A stretch of 10,000 bases of DNA. Source: Neocallimastix lanati (nom. inval.). Lineage: Eukaryota > Neocallimastigomycota > Neocallimastigomycetes > Neocallimastigales > Neocallimastigaceae. Shown here piece after piece: positions 1 to 10,000 of this stretch. The notes below the pieces were generated by a model that saw only the letters and a list, made by a program, of their open reading frames with translations, made no database searches and was not told the origin of the DNA. A program made the translations under genes and the position numbers. The DNA is taken from assembly GCA_016946835.1 (NCBI GenBank), contig JACVTC010000008.1, positions 555,001-565,000 on the forward strand, given 5' to 3'. Positions within the stretch are counted from its first letter, which is position 1; the number at the start of each line of letters is the position of its first letter.

Positions 1-395
1 AAAATATAAAATAACTATAAGATAATTATATAATCAGAGAAAATTTGAAATACAAAAAAAAAAAAAAAAAAAAAAAATATGAAGAATTATGCATAGTACA
101 TATAAAAAATTGAAATAAAAGAATTTATATATTTTTTATTTTTATTTTATTTTATTTTTTTTTTTTTCATTATTTTATTATTTTAATATTCGTTTTATTG
201 AATAGTATCGTAAATTTGATGCTAGAAATCTTTTTTATTCGGAAAAAAAAAATAAAAAATAATAAATAATAAATTAGTATTAATAATTTTAAAAATTAAC
301 CATATATATACTATTTTAATTTAATATTTAATTATATAACCTTTTGAAATTATTAATTATTTAACAATTAATTATATTAAAATAAAGTTTTGTTT

Positions 396-420
396 ATTTT
401 ATTTTATTTTATTTTATTTA
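396..420. repeat. ATTTT pentamer tandem repeat
   Basis: Four perfect ATTTT units are followed by ATTTA. This is a short microsatellite in the kinase upstream region, and no function is evident. Similar TAAAA arrays occur at 4754-4773 and near 5030-5044 upstream of the second gene. Confidence 0.8.
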
Positions 421-639
421 ATTTATTATTTATAATTATTATTACCAGTTTTTTGATTTTATAAAATAATTACAAAAAATTAAAAAATATTTATATTTAT
501 ATTTATATTTTTTTATTATATATAATTTCGTATAATATTATTTTTTCTATATATATATATATATGATTATTATGTAAAAATATTTTAAATATCACATAAT
601 CTATATTCCTTCAAATTAAATAATAAAATTATTATCAAG

Positions 640-670
<31 letters not shown>
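640..670 (+). repeat. 31-base A tract next to the PKA start codon
   Basis: An uninterrupted run of 31 A ends 24 bases before the ATG at 695. Runs like this are common in very AT-rich genomes and can exclude nucleosomes. If the tract is transcribed it would form an A-rich 5' leader. Its transcription cannot be decided from the sequence. Confidence 0.85.
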
Positions 671-672
<2 letters not shown>

Positions 673-694
673 TTTTTTCTTTATTTAGAAAAAA

Positions 695-2588
695 ATGTCT
701 TCATTTTTAAACAAATTAGGTATTGGAAAAGATAAAAATAAAGATAAAATAGGAAATGAATCAGTCAAATCTTTGAAGAGTAGTAAAACTACAAGTTCAT
801 CTAGTACACATCATCATTCACATCAATCTCATAACGGTAAACTTTTTTCATCATCCGGTAAAAAGAATTCATTAAAAGAAATTAGTGAAATTCCAATATC
901 ACCAATTCCAAATTCAGCTGGATCAACACCTAAAAAAGAAACAAGCTCAAAATCAATATCGTCAAAAGTAACCGAAACACCTTTAAAATCAAATGTTACT
1001 TCAACTAAAATTTCGAATGGGGTTGATTCAATTAAAGAAGTGCATGAGGAAGTTAAAGAAACTCCAAAAGATAAAAGAGCCTCTGTACTTCCCCCTTCTA
1101 CGGTAGAAAAAAAAAAGTTCAAATTAGAAGACTTTGTAATTATGCAAACATTAGGTACAGGTTCATTTGGTAGAGTACATTTAGTTAAACATAAAGAAAG
1201 TGGAAAATATTATGCTATGAAGGTATTGGTAAAACGTCAAATTATTGAATCAAAACAAGTAGAACACACAATTAATGAAAAAAGAATTTTAGAAACTCTA
1301 GACCATCCATATATGGTAAATTTAATTGGTTCATTCAAGGATAATCGAAATTTGTATATCGTTCTTGAATATGTATGTGGTGGTGAATTATTCTCATATT
1401 TAAGACAATGCAAGGTAAGAAAAGAAAAATAAATAAATAAATAAATAAAAAAAATAAAAAAAAATAAGGGTTATATTAAAATTAAAGATATAAATTTTAT
1501 AAATTATTATTATAAAATAATAAATATGATTTTATAATTATAAATATAAATAAAAATATAAATATATAAAATTTATATAAACATCTCTATTTATTTTATA
1601 TTTAATAAAAAGTATTTAATAATAATAAAATATTAAGAAAAACAATAAAAAAAAATTTTTTTAATAAAATTAAAAAAAAAAAGTATTATTTAAATATTTA
1701 ATAAATTTATATGAATATATAACATTATAATTTCTTTTTTTTTTTTTTTTTTTTTTTTTAAACAATAATTAATTTTTAACATATGATATATTTTTATTAT
1801 TATATTTACCATTTTTTATTTCATTTAATTTTTATTTATATATATTTCTTACCCTTTTAAAATTTTTTTTTTTTTTTTTTTTTTTAAATCAAATACTAAT
1901 ATATAGAGATTACCAAATCATGTTGCAAGATTCTATGCTGCTGAAGTAGTTCTTGCATTTGAACATTTACACTCGAAAGATATCATTTATAGAGATTTAA
2001 AACCTGAAAATTTACTTATTGACAAAAGTGGTAATATAAAAATTACAGATTTTGGTTTTGCAAAGTATGTACCAGATGTTACATGGACTTTATGTGGTAC
2101 TCCAGATTATTTAGCTCCAGAAATTATTCAATCTAAAGGTTATGGTAAAGCTGTAGATTGGTATGCTTTAGGTGTTCTTATATATGAAATGTTAGCTGGT
2201 TTCCCACCATTCTATGATGAAGATCAAATGAGACTTTATGAACGTATTTTAGAAGGTAGGTTAAGATGGCCTAGTTACTTTGATCCAGCCGCAAAAGATT
2301 TAATTAAAAGACTTCTTTCCCCAGATCTTACAAAGAGATATGGTAATTTAAAGGGTGGTGTTGCTGATATTAAGAAGCATAAATGGTTCAGTGAAATTGA
2401 TTGGAAGAAATTAGCTGAAGTAAAAGTAAAGGCTCCATATATTCCACCATTTACCAGTGAAGGTGATGCTTCTAACTTTGATTCTTATCCAGAAGATCAT
2501 GATCCATACGGTTTACCAGGTCCAGACTTATACACAGAAGAATTTAAAGTAAGTTTTCTTTTTTTTTTTTTATTAATAATAATATATA

Positions 2589-2638
<50 letters not shown>

Positions 2639-2781
2639 AAATAGTATAGAATAGATGTTTAAAAATATAAATGATTCATATAGAATTTTTTTTTTATAAA
2701 AATAAAATAATAAATAAAAAATAATATATCTAACATATTTTTTTTTAAATAATTATTAAATAATATCTTTAGAACTTTTAA
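695..2781 (+). CDS. pkaC: cAMP-dependent protein kinase catalytic subunit (three exons)
   Basis: Serine/threonine kinase that phosphorylates Arg-rich sites when cAMP releases it from the regulatory subunit. Exons are 695-1414, 1907-2548 and 2773-2781, both introns phase 0, giving 456 residues. The start ATG follows an in-frame TAG at 686. Residues 1-146 are a low-complexity Ser/Lys/Thr extension with a His-rich patch (39-46). The AGC kinase domain then shows the Gly loop GTGSFG (154-159), ATP-binding Lys176 in YAMK, helix-C Glu195, YRDLKPEN (268-275, catalytic Asp270), DFG Asp288, activation-loop [14 protein letters not shown] with Thr301, and substrate-site Glu334. The tail carries a fungal-type YGLPGPD segment and ends FKNF, the C-terminal FxxF motif that docks in the PIF pocket. 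There is no PH, C1 or cyclic-nucleotide domain, so PKB, PKC and PKG are unlikely. Family assignment is very secure; the fungal origin is inferred. Confidence 0.96.
1415..1906 (+). other. PKA intron 1 (492 bases)
   Basis: The donor GTAAGA follows Lys240. The acceptor is ATATAG, with a fungal branch-site-like TACTAAT at 1894-1900, unusually close to the AG. Removal joins ...LRQCK to RLPNHVARF, the expected continuous PKA sequence. The intron carries T runs at 1735-1759 and 1863-1885. Read-through would add five residues and stop at 1430-1432, truncating the kinase before its catalytic loop. Confidence 0.93.
2549..2772 (+). other. PKA intron 2 (224 bases)
   Basis: A canonical GTAAGT donor follows Lys454 and a CTTTAG acceptor ends at 2772. 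A CTAAC branch-like sequence lies at 2730-2734, about 40 bases upstream of the acceptor. No other AG occurs between that branch candidate and 2772. Splicing here gives the nine-base last coding exon. The intron contains a 44-base T run. Confidence 0.85.
2591..2634 (+). repeat. 44-base pure T tract in PKA intron 2
   Basis: This is the longest homopolymer in the window. It lies well upstream of the branch-site candidate, so it is not simply the polypyrimidine tract of the acceptor. Its exact length is likely to vary between isolates and to be prone to sequencing error. Confidence 0.9.
2773..2781 (+). other. Nine-base terminal coding exon of PKA (Asn-Phe-stop)
   Basis: The coding part of the last exon is AAC TTT TAA; the exon continues into the 3' UTR. 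It was chosen because intron 2 begins with a perfect donor after ...TEEFK, PKA catalytic subunits end in a C-terminal FxxF, and the first AG after the branch candidate yields exactly FKNF followed by stop. The Phe at 456 corresponds to the C-terminal Phe of animal PKA. Automated gene finders could easily miss this exon. Confidence 0.85.
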
Positions 2782-2979
2782 GAAGCTTTGTATAATCATA
2801 ATGATATATAATTTTATATATATATATATAAAATAATATATATATTTTATTATTTAACCTTCAAATTTACAAGTATTCTATTTTAATTTGTATTTTTTTT
2901 TTTAAACAAGAAAAAAAAAAAATCTATTTCCTTTTTCTCAAAAGATCATATATCCTAAAATTAAAATATTATTCTATTT

Positions 2980-2980
<1 letters not shown>

Positions 2981-3022
<42 letters not shown>
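2981..3022 (+). repeat. 42-base T tract
   Basis: Pure T homopolymer downstream of the PKA stop codon, ending in TGTGAATAA. It may be in the 3' UTR or just beyond it. No specific function is visible. Confidence 0.88.
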
Positions 3023-3023
<1 letters not shown>

Positions 3024-3234
3024 TGAATAAATAGAAAAATAGAAAATAAAAAATAAACATAACAATAATAATGGAAATTATTTTGTTCTATTAAGATTAA
3101 TATATATATTTTTTAAACAAAAAATAATACGAATAATTTTTTTTTTTTTTTTTGAATAATATTAATTTATCTCCTAAAATTAAAGTAAAAATATATATAT
3201 ATATTTGCCTTAATAATAAATACAAAAAATAATA

Positions 3235-3278
3235 ACAAAACAAACAAAACAAAAAACAAAAAACAAAAAAAAAAAAAA
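3235..3278 (+). repeat. C/A-rich simple repeat
   Basis: CAAAA, CAAAC and CAAAAAA units grade into a pure A run. The C residues are confined to one strand. Its minus-strand translation gives a Phe/Leu-rich open frame that I regard as spurious. Confidence 0.7.
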
Positions 3279-3305
3279 GTAATTTATAAGAAAACACAAA
3301 AGTAA

Positions 3306-3337
<32 letters not shown>

Positions 3338-4062
3338 ATTTAATATTTTAATAATAAATAATATATAAAAATATTTTTTATTGTAAAAATTATATTTATA
3401 AATTTAATTATTATTTTTCTTAAAAAAATTTATGTATTTTCATTAGTTATTTATATTTATTTAACCTTTTTTTTTTATTATAAATAGATATATATATATA
3501 TATATATAGAACATATTTAGATTTAGTATATCAACAAATTATAATTTTAACAAAATACATTCAAAAATGTGTTTAAATAAAAAATATATAAATAAATATT
3601 TTACACATTACACATAAAAAATAAATTTTAGGAAAAAAAAAATTTGTTATTTAACAATTGTATATATATATTATATAATAAATATTAAATAAAAATGACT
3701 ATTAGGTCTAAATTTAAATTTTAAAAATACATCAAAATAATTATAATTATCATAGAGTGAAGTGTAACAGTTATTTTTTTAAAAAAAAAAAAAAAAAGGT
3801 GTAACCATTTTAAACATTTTAAAAATATTTGATATTAAAAAATTACAAATTTATTAATAATAAATACTATAATAGAAGGAATTCAATATTTAATAATTAA
3901 AAGGAAGTTCAAATATTTAAATTATATTTCTGAAATGATTAATTATTTCAATAAAAAAAATAATAAATAAAAAAAAGAGAAAAAAGAAAAAAAAAAAAAA
4001 AAAAAATAATATAAAAAGAGAATATAAAAAATTAATATTTTTTAAAGTTTTTTTTCTTTTTT

Positions 4063-4090
4063 GATTTTTGATTTTTGATTTTTGATTTTA
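4063..4090 (+). repeat. GATTTTT heptamer tandem repeat (four units)
   Basis: Three exact GATTTTT units are followed by GATTTTA. It is a small intergenic minisatellite with no recognisable role. Confidence 0.88.
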
Positions 4091-4613
4091 TTTTTTTATT
4101 TTTTTTTCGGATACTATATAAAAATTTTTATTATTAAATTAAATTAATTAAAAATAAAATACAAATTAATATAAATATATATACATATATATATAAGATA
4201 TAAGAATAAAGATTTAAAATGTTTTAATTATTCATTTTCTTTATTATATAACATAAATATAAATTGGAAATTAGAAGATTAAAATAAAATAAAATATAAA
4301 AAGAAAGAATAAATAATAATATATTCTTATTCGAAAATTATAATACTATATATGATAATATTGAAAATATATCAGTCCATAAAATTCATAATATTTTTAG
4401 AATAAAATATATTCATTTATTTTTAAAACTTTTTCTTTTATTTTTTTTTTTTTTTTTATTCAACCTTAATTGAATCATTTATTAATAAGTTCAATATAAA
4501 TAATTTTAAAAATTTATTATACTAACTTAAAATAAAATTGATAATAAAAAGGTAATAATTAAAAGTATTAACTAATAAAAGTATTTTTTATCATGAAGAT
4601 AACGTTAATAATA

Positions 4614-4616
<3 letters not shown>

Positions 4617-4654
<38 letters not shown>
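4617..4654 (+). repeat. 38-base T tract upstream of MON2
   Basis: Pure T run about 460 bases before the MON2 start codon, on the coding strand. It could help keep a promoter region free of nucleosomes, but this is inference only. Confidence 0.88.
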
Positions 4655-4658
<4 letters not shown>

Positions 4659-4753
4659 AAAGATTTTAAAATAAATAAACATTTTGAAATAATAATAAAT
4701 AATAAACATAAATCCCAATTTATATTTTGAAAAGTAAAATTTAATTAGTGGAT

Positions 4754-4773
4754 TAAAATAAAATAAAATAAAA
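4754..4773 (+). repeat. TAAAA pentamer tandem repeat
   Basis: Four TAAAA units, directly followed by a short TTA triplet array. It is a simple repeat in the MON2 upstream region. Confidence 0.82.
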
Positions 4774-5113
4774 TTATTATTATTATTATTTTTTTTTTTT
4801 TTCAAAAAAAAAAAAAAAAAAGAGAAATAAAAATTTAAAATTCCATTTTAAGATATTAATTCAAAAATTCCAACTTTATATTTTTTGTACGAAATTTAAA
4901 GTTCTTTCTCAATCAATAATTACATTTCCGAGAAATTTAACTATATAATAAAGAGAAAAGATAATACGAGCTTTATTATATATATTATATTTATTTAAGT
5001 AGTTTTATATAATACAAAACAAAACAAAAATAAAATAAAATAAAAGATATTTAAAAATTATTCAGTAAACATAATTTTATAATAATTAAAATTATTGAAT
5101 TACATTTATAAGA

Positions 5114-8100
5114 ATGAATGGATTAGTTTTATTTTTGACAAATGAATTAATTAATTTGTCCAATGAAGTTAGAAGAAAATATCCAAAAATTAAAGAGGTA
5201 TAACTTTTAAATGATGAATCATAAATTAATTTAAATTTTAAATGATAAAATTAAAGAAATAATTAATGTTAAATAAATAATGTATAAATATATATAGAGT
5301 GCTGAACAATTAATATATAAACTTCGTTCAGCTCAAGCGGCAAATGAAAAAACAAATAATGAACAACAATTTACAGAAGGTTTATTTCAAATTATATAAT
5401 TATCATTATATATAAGAAATACTTATTTTTATTTTTGAAATGGAATATTTACATATATATATATATATATATTTACAATTATTTATAATAAAATGTATAT
5501 TACATTTTCAATATATACATTAATTTATTCAAATAAAAAGATTTAAGAAAAATTCCCGATTTACTTCTTACATTTCAGTTAACCAGTAGAACAAACGATC
5601 CAAAATTAATAAATATTGCACTGTCATGTCTACAACAACTTATTATGAGTCGGTCAATTCCGAATGTATTTACCAATAATGAAACGTTTAATAATATTTT
5701 ATTTTATAATAATGATAATAATATTAATATTATATATATATATACATATATTTTTTATTTTTTATTTTTATTTTTTTTTTGTTTTTTATTTTACTTTTTT
5801 TTTTTTTTTTTTTTTTTTTGAAAATCATATGCATATATTATAAATTCTAATTTTTATTAAAAAATTTAGGAATCATTTAAAGATATTATTAATATTTTAA
5901 GAGATTCTCTAAATGCAGGGTTTGAAATTCAATTAAAAGTATTACAAGTTTTATTATCATTTTTTACAGTGTTTACGGAGGTTTATGGAGATGATTTATA
6001 TAATGTAAATTTCATTTTTTTTTTTTTTTTTTAAAAAAAAAGGACCATATATATTATAATTTTGATTCTTAAAAAAAAAGGAAATTGAAAAAATTAGATT
6101 TTTTTTTAATTAACATTATATATATATATTTAATTATATCAAGGCACTAGCAATTTGCATTTCAATTAATAATTCAAAAAATCCAATAGTAACAAATACA
6201 GCAACAGCAACTCTAAATCAATTAATTGTATCAATTTTTGAAAAAGTTAGTAAAGAAGATAAACAAAGAGAAAATGGTAAAATAAATAAATAAATAAATA
6301 AATAAATTATTAAATTAATAAATAAATAAATAAATAAATAAATAAATTATTAAATTAATAAATAAATAATAAAATATAATATATGTGATGCAAATATTTT
6401 TTTAAAAAAAAAATTATAAAAATTTTATTTTTATAATTTATATTAAATAATAAAAGGTGCTGTTGTTAAAACAGAAGGTTTTGAAATTAAAGGAGAATAT
6501 GGCGAAATTCAAATTATTCAAATTACGAAATTTGCAAGAGACGCATGTCTAATATTTAGAGTAAATATTTATTATGAATATATAAAATTAAATTATCTGA
6601 ATTATTTATTTATTTATCTATATATTTATATTATTATTATTATTATTATTATTTTTAATATTTTTAATATATTTAATATATAACTATTATAATTATTATT
6701 ATTATTATATCTATTATATATAAATTATAGGAATTATGCTATATTGTTAACGGGGAAAAAAATGTTTACTTCAAATCAGATGTTGTTATTCCAAAATTAG
6801 TTGCATTAGAATTGATTGAACGTATATTAAAAATTCATTATGAATTATTTATTACTGTGAGTATTTTTTATATGATACAAATTATTCAAATTAAATATAT
6901 ACATAAAATGTAATATTAATATTAAAATTGTATAATTATGTTTAAATATATATATATATTATTTATGATATTTTATAATTATAATTTTATATATTATATA
7001 TAATATAATTTATAACATATATATAATATATTGAAATGTAATAATTGAAATAAATATATATAGCACATTGAACTTAGAAGTGTAATAAAAGAAAAAATTT
7101 GTCATTTCATTATTAATAGTATTACAGAGAAAAATGATTTCAGATCAACATTAAGAAAGATCGGTATTTTATCAATATTTTTCAATCATTTTATGCCATT
7201 TATGGTGATGGAATGTGAAATTTTACTTTCAATGGTAATAAAAATATTAGAATCTGATGCCGTACCAATGTGGCATAGAGTAATGATGATGGAAATATTG
7301 CAGGAAACTTGTAGTAATGAACAAATTATTAAGTAAGCTAATGATATATAATAATAATAATAATAAAAAAAAAAAAATAATAAATATTATATAATAAATA
7401 ATAAATAAGTATATAATAAATAAGTATATAATAAATAAGTATATAATAAATAATCTATAATCTATAATCTATAATCTATATAATATATATAATAATTGCC
7501 ATTTAATTTTGAAATACATTATATTTATTAAATTAATTTCTTATATGAAATTAATAACTCATTCATTACTATTTGAATAATTTTTTCTTTTCATTTTTTT
7601 TTTTTTTTTTTTTTATTTTATTTTTTATTATTATTATTAATATTTATTTATATATATATATTCTTGTATTTATTATTAGATTTATATATATTAATTATGA
7701 TTGTGAAGATTCTTCATTAAATTTATTTCAAGATTTAATTCGTGTATTCAATAGAATTATCACTTCATATAAGCAAAATAATATAATATCAAATCTTATT
7801 TCTCAACAATTACAACGTCAAAGTATTGATTTACCATCATCAATTATGTTAGCTCAAGAATTATCAAGAACATGTAAACCAAATATAAGATGGTAATTAT
7901 TATTATCATTTTCTCCTAATTAACCCCTTATAAGATTATTAAATATTTAATTTTTTATTTATATTTTTTATTTATATTAATATATAAATTAATATATATA
8001 TATATATATATATATTTAATTATTAACTATATATATAAATATCTATATAAATATTTATTATGTTATTATTTTTAAATATTAATTTAATAATTATTTATAT

Positions 8101-9777
8101 ATGTATATATAAATAATAATATAAAATTAAGTATTGAAAGATATGAAAAACATGATCCACCACATATTCATGATAATTATATTATTTATTTAGCGATAAA
8201 GTGTATTCTTTCCATTATTTCTTCATTAACTAATAATATTAAACCATTATTAGAAGGAGAAGAAAAAATAGATTTAGAAAATGAAAATACTTTAATTAAT
8301 AACGTATATGTAGTTCATGAAATGGCTAATGCTGCATGGTCTGGTATGTTGGCCTCTTTTTCATTTTTATTCACTATAAATACCGATGATGATATATTTG
8401 ATGAAGTTCTAAAAGGATTTAGTCAATTTACTATTATCTGTGCTGTATTAAAATTAAATACACCAAGAAATGCCTTTTTGACCCTTCTTTGCAAATCTAT
8501 AATACCGATTGAATCTTCTAGTAAACAAACGGACACAACAATGAATAAAAATAATATTACTATGAATAGCCATAATTTAAAGAGTCTTCAAGCTTTGTTA
8601 GATATTTCAAAAATTATTTATAATAATTTTGATGATGTTACTTGGTATTTAATTTTAGATACTTTACAAGCTGCCAATACCTTATTATATGGTTCAAAAG
8701 TTGGTGGAAGATTACAAATTTCATCCTCCACCAGTAGTTCCATAAATAATATTAATAATAAAATCGCCACATTACCAACTGCAATTGGATCATCCGGTGG
8801 TGTAACCATGGAAGCCAATGACCAACTGTCTTATACGGCTCAGTTAGAATCTCAATTTAATGAATTATCCGTTGCTCTCGATCAATTTTTCGAAAATACT
8901 CAACTTTTAGATGAAAACGCCTTCAATGATTTTGTTAATGCTCTTTCCAGAATGGTGTCTGATTCCTCTGGTCATGCAGTCAACGATATATCTAATTTAT
9001 CTTCAAAAGTTAATTTAGATGGCTATTCCTTTTCAATTTCTAAATTACGTTATGTTACTATCTTAAATATAAAAAAGGTTGTTTCCCAAGAATCCATGAA
9101 TCTTTGGGATTTGGTAATGCAAAGATTAATTAATACTGTTCATAAGCCAAATTTAAATATTACCATTCGAAAAGAAATTTGTAATGCTATTAATGATATT
9201 TTAGCTTATGCCGTTCAAAATATTGATTATTCAAATGAGCAAGCAGAAATTAAAATTTTAGAACCTTTAAAACTTTTAATGAAGGTTCGAGAATTTGAAG
9301 AAGAAGAAGAGGAAGAGGAAGAAGTAAAAAAAGAAGAGGAGAATGGATTATCTGATACGGAAAATCAAAATTCCTGGATTATTGATATTCAAAAATCTTG
9401 TTTAGAAACCTTAAATAATATTTTACAAACCAGTGGACAATATTTTACTAATGGATGGGGTCAAATTTTTGCTATTATTAATCGTGTTTTAATTAATTCC
9501 ATTAATTTGAATAAAGAAGGTCATAAACTCTCCAAATCTAACTATCAATTTCATAAGAATGCTTCTCTTTCCCTTATCCGAATGGTTTTTCCTTGTCTTC
9601 AATTAATTTGTTCAGATTTCTTATCTCTTCTTAATCCTAAAAATTTTTACACTTGTATTGAAACCATTGCTTTATTTGGTAGTCAAGTTGAAGATTTAAA
9701 TATTAGTTTAACGGCAATTGGTTTATATTGGAATTTATGTGACTATCTTCAAACACATAAACAAGAATCTAACATAG

Positions 9778-9808
<31 letters not shown>

Positions 9809-10000
9809 CAATACTAATACCAATACCAATACTAATACTAATACTACTTCTGAAATATTAAAGAAAGAAAAATCAATTGATGGTAATAAATTGAGAGATG
9901 TTTGGACAAATGGTCATAGTCATTTATTAGTTACTAAAGATTCAGAAGAGTATAAAAATCTTTCCCATAAAAAAATGTCTGAGGCTGTTGATACTTTATG
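5114..10000 (+). CDS. MON2: MON2 homolog, Golgi/endosome traffic scaffold (3' partial)
   Basis: Large Sec7-related protein without a GEF domain. Known MON2 proteins sit on the trans-Golgi/endosome and work with Dopey (Dop1) and the Neo1-type flippase in endosome-to-Golgi traffic. Exons: 5114-5197, 5298-5379, 5541-5665, 5870-6004, 6144-6276, 6457-6560, 6731-6856, 7064-7332, 7680-7892 and 8132 past the window end, giving 1046 residues of a family usually near 1600-1700. An in-frame TGA at 5096 supports the ATG at 5114. Residues 1 to about 185 match the DCB domain (KYPKIKE near 22-28; TNTATATLNQL in exon 5). About 210-350 match the HUS domain (ARDACLIF, then ELCYIVN). Later blocks fit HDS repeats and MON2_C, notably DLNISLTAIGLYWNLCDYL (945-963). 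Acidic (813-827) and Asn/Thr (974-996) tracts are low-complexity insertions. The C-terminus is not seen. A BIG/GBF Arf-GEF is less likely because no Sec7 catalytic motif occurs after HUS. Confidence 0.91.
5198..5297 (+). other. MON2 intron 1
   Basis: 100 bases, donor GTATAA, acceptor TATATAG, phase 0. Removal joins ...KYPKIKE to SAEQLIYKLRSAQ, matching the start of the DCB domain. The donor departs from GTAAGT at position 4. Confidence 0.85.
5380..5540 (+). other. MON2 intron 2, unusual GTTTAT donor
   Basis: 161 bases, phase 1, acceptor AAAAAG. Splicing gives ...NNEQQFTE-DLRKIPDLLLTFQLTSRTND, which continues the DCB helices smoothly. The donor GTTTAT is a weak match to the GTAAGT consensus used elsewhere here, and the acceptor has a purine before AG, so this junction is somewhat less certain than the others. 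Confidence 0.75.
5666..5869 (+). other. MON2 intron 3
   Basis: 204 bases, phase 0, donor GTATTT, acceptor TTTAG ending at 5869, and branch-like TTCTAAT at 5845-5851. It contains a 25-base T run at 5795-5819. It joins ...IMSRSIPN to ESFKDIINILRD. Confidence 0.85.
6005..6143 (+). other. MON2 intron 4
   Basis: 139 bases, phase 0, donor GTAAAT, acceptor ATCAAG. It joins ...VYGDDLYN to ALAICISINNS, continuing the DCB domain. Confidence 0.85.
6277..6456 (+). other. MON2 intron 5
   Basis: 180 bases, phase 1, donor GTAAAA, acceptor AAAAG ending at 6456. It joins ...DKQREN-G to AVVKTEGFE. The first half is a TAAA-type tandem array with a 40-base periodicity, described separately. Confidence 0.82.
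6301..6368 (+). repeat. 40-base duplicated TAAA-rich repeat in MON2 intron 5
   Basis: AATAAATTATTAAATTAATA occurs at 6301-6320 and again at 6341-6360, separated by TAAA tetramers, giving an exact 40-base period. A plain TAAA tetramer run precedes it from about 6277. It is probably slippage or unequal exchange within simple sequence. Confidence 0.85.
6561..6730 (+). other. MON2 intron 6, with TTA microsatellite
   Basis: 170 bases, phase 0, donor GTAAAT, acceptor TTATAG. It joins ...ARDACLIFR to ELCYIVNGEK, at the start of the HUS domain. A (TTA)7 array lies at 6631-6651. Confidence 0.87.
6857..7063 (+). other. MON2 intron 7
   Basis: 207 bases, phase 0, donor GTGAGT, acceptor ATATAG. It joins ...KIHYELFIT to HIELRSVIKEK inside the HUS domain. 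Confidence 0.87.
7333..7679 (+). other. MON2 intron 8 (longest in the gene)
   Basis: 347 bases, phase 2, donor GTAAGC, acceptor TTATTAG. It joins ...CSNEQII-K to FIYINYDCEDSSLN. It holds AAT trinucleotides near 7350, a compound tandem repeat (7411-7480) and a 21-base T run (7594-7614). Part of the intron stays open in frame with exon 9, which gives a false upstream ATG at 7573. Confidence 0.85.
7411..7480 (+). repeat. Compound tandem repeat: 15-mer then 7-mer
   Basis: The 15-base unit ATATAATAAATAAGT occurs at 7411 and 7426, with a partial third copy at 7441. It runs directly into the 7-base unit TCTATAA at 7454, 7461, 7468 and, nearly complete, 7475. Both units are exact. It is intronic, and no function is evident. 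Confidence 0.88.
7893..8131 (+). other. MON2 intron 9
   Basis: 239 bases, phase 2, donor GTAATT, acceptor ATTAAG. Splicing replaces the Trp-stop read at 7890-7895 by Cys and continues as IERYEKHDPPHIHDN. A TA microsatellite occupies about 7996-8016. Confidence 0.85.
9297..9341 (+). repeat. Acidic Glu tract within MON2
   Basis: GAA/GAG codons encode nine consecutive Glu (residues 813-821), then Val-Lys-Lys and three more Glu. It falls between the helices KILEPLKLLMKV and NSWIIDIQKSC, where animal MON2 proteins have only a short loop, so it is probably a solvent-exposed insertion. Confidence 0.85.
9780..9848 (+). repeat. Poly-Asn then Asn-Thr repeat within MON2
   Basis: Nine AAT codons (residues 974-982) are followed by alternating ACY-AAT codons for Thr-Asn and a final Thr-Thr (to 996). 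It lies just after the conserved DLNISLTAIGLYWNLCDYL block and is in frame. It is a coding microsatellite likely to vary in length. Confidence 0.88.

Larger units (their letters stand above)
1..694. other. AT-rich upstream region of the PKA gene
   Basis: No gene was found on either strand. The sequence is almost entirely A and T, with a 24-base A run (54-77), a TTTTA-type pentamer array (396-420), a TA microsatellite near 548-564 and a 31-base A run (640-670) just before the start codon. The promoter and 5' UTR of the kinase gene must lie here, but no single TATA element can be chosen because TATA-like words occur throughout. An in-frame TAG at 686-688 closes the reading frame upstream of the ATG at 695. 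Confidence 0.7.
2782..5113. other. Long intergenic region between PKA and MON2
   Basis: About 2.3 kb with no credible gene. It should hold the PKA 3' UTR and polyadenylation site, then the MON2 promoter and 5' UTR. Most of it is A/T runs (T at 2981-3022, 3306-3331 and 4617-4654; mixed A runs near 3781 and 3984), TA microsatellites (around 2818-2830 and 3488-3508) and short tandem repeats. Somewhat less repetitive stretches lie near 3890-3950, 4340-4400 and 4840-4980. No tRNA-like T-loop with pairing arms was found. Confidence 0.75.
8132..10000 (+). other. MON2 long exon 10 (continues past the window)
   Basis: 1869 bases are open in one frame to the window end, coding residues about 424-1046 with no further intron. 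It covers the region after HUS, HDS-type helical repeats (NITIRKEICNAINDILAYAV near 766-785) and the start of the MON2 C-terminal domain. C-ending codons (TCC, ACC, GCC) are visibly more frequent than in exons 1-9. The reading frame is unambiguous. Confidence 0.93.

Overview
The window looks like nuclear DNA of an extremely AT-rich fungus, most likely an anaerobic gut fungus (Neocallimastigomycota such as Piromyces, Neocallimastix or Anaeromyces). The reasons are very low GC outside exons, long pure A and T runs, many short GT...AG introns, Asn/Thr/Ser/Glu-rich low-complexity protein segments, and a protein kinase whose sequence follows fungal PKA catalytic subunits. The species-level assignment is inference; the eukaryotic and fungal character is well supported.

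Two protein-coding genes lie on the + strand. The first (695-2781, three coding exons, 456 residues) is complete. It encodes the catalytic subunit of cAMP-dependent protein kinase with a Ser/His/Lys-rich N-terminal extension. Its last coding exon is only nine bases long and supplies the final Asn-Phe-stop, which rebuilds the C-terminal FxxF motif expected of PKA. The second (5114 to beyond 10000) encodes the first 1046 residues of a MON2-type protein, the large Golgi/endosome scaffold related to Sec7 Arf-GEFs but without a Sec7 domain. It has nine short introns in its first 3 kb, then one long uninterrupted exon of at least 1869 bases that runs off the window.

The rest is AT-rich non-coding sequence: 1-694 upstream of the kinase, 2782-5113 between the genes, and the introns. 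It is full of homopolymer tracts (up to 44 T), short tandem repeats and TA microsatellites. I found no tRNA, rRNA, transposon, CRISPR array or additional gene there.

The two genes are separate transcription units. PKA acts in cAMP/nutrient signalling and MON2 in membrane traffic at the trans-Golgi and endosome; nothing in the sequence links them functionally. I see no undescribed multi-gene system. The points most worth a second look are the nine-base terminal exon, a PKA-like site in the kinase's own N-terminal extension, and the strongly asymmetric intron distribution in MON2.
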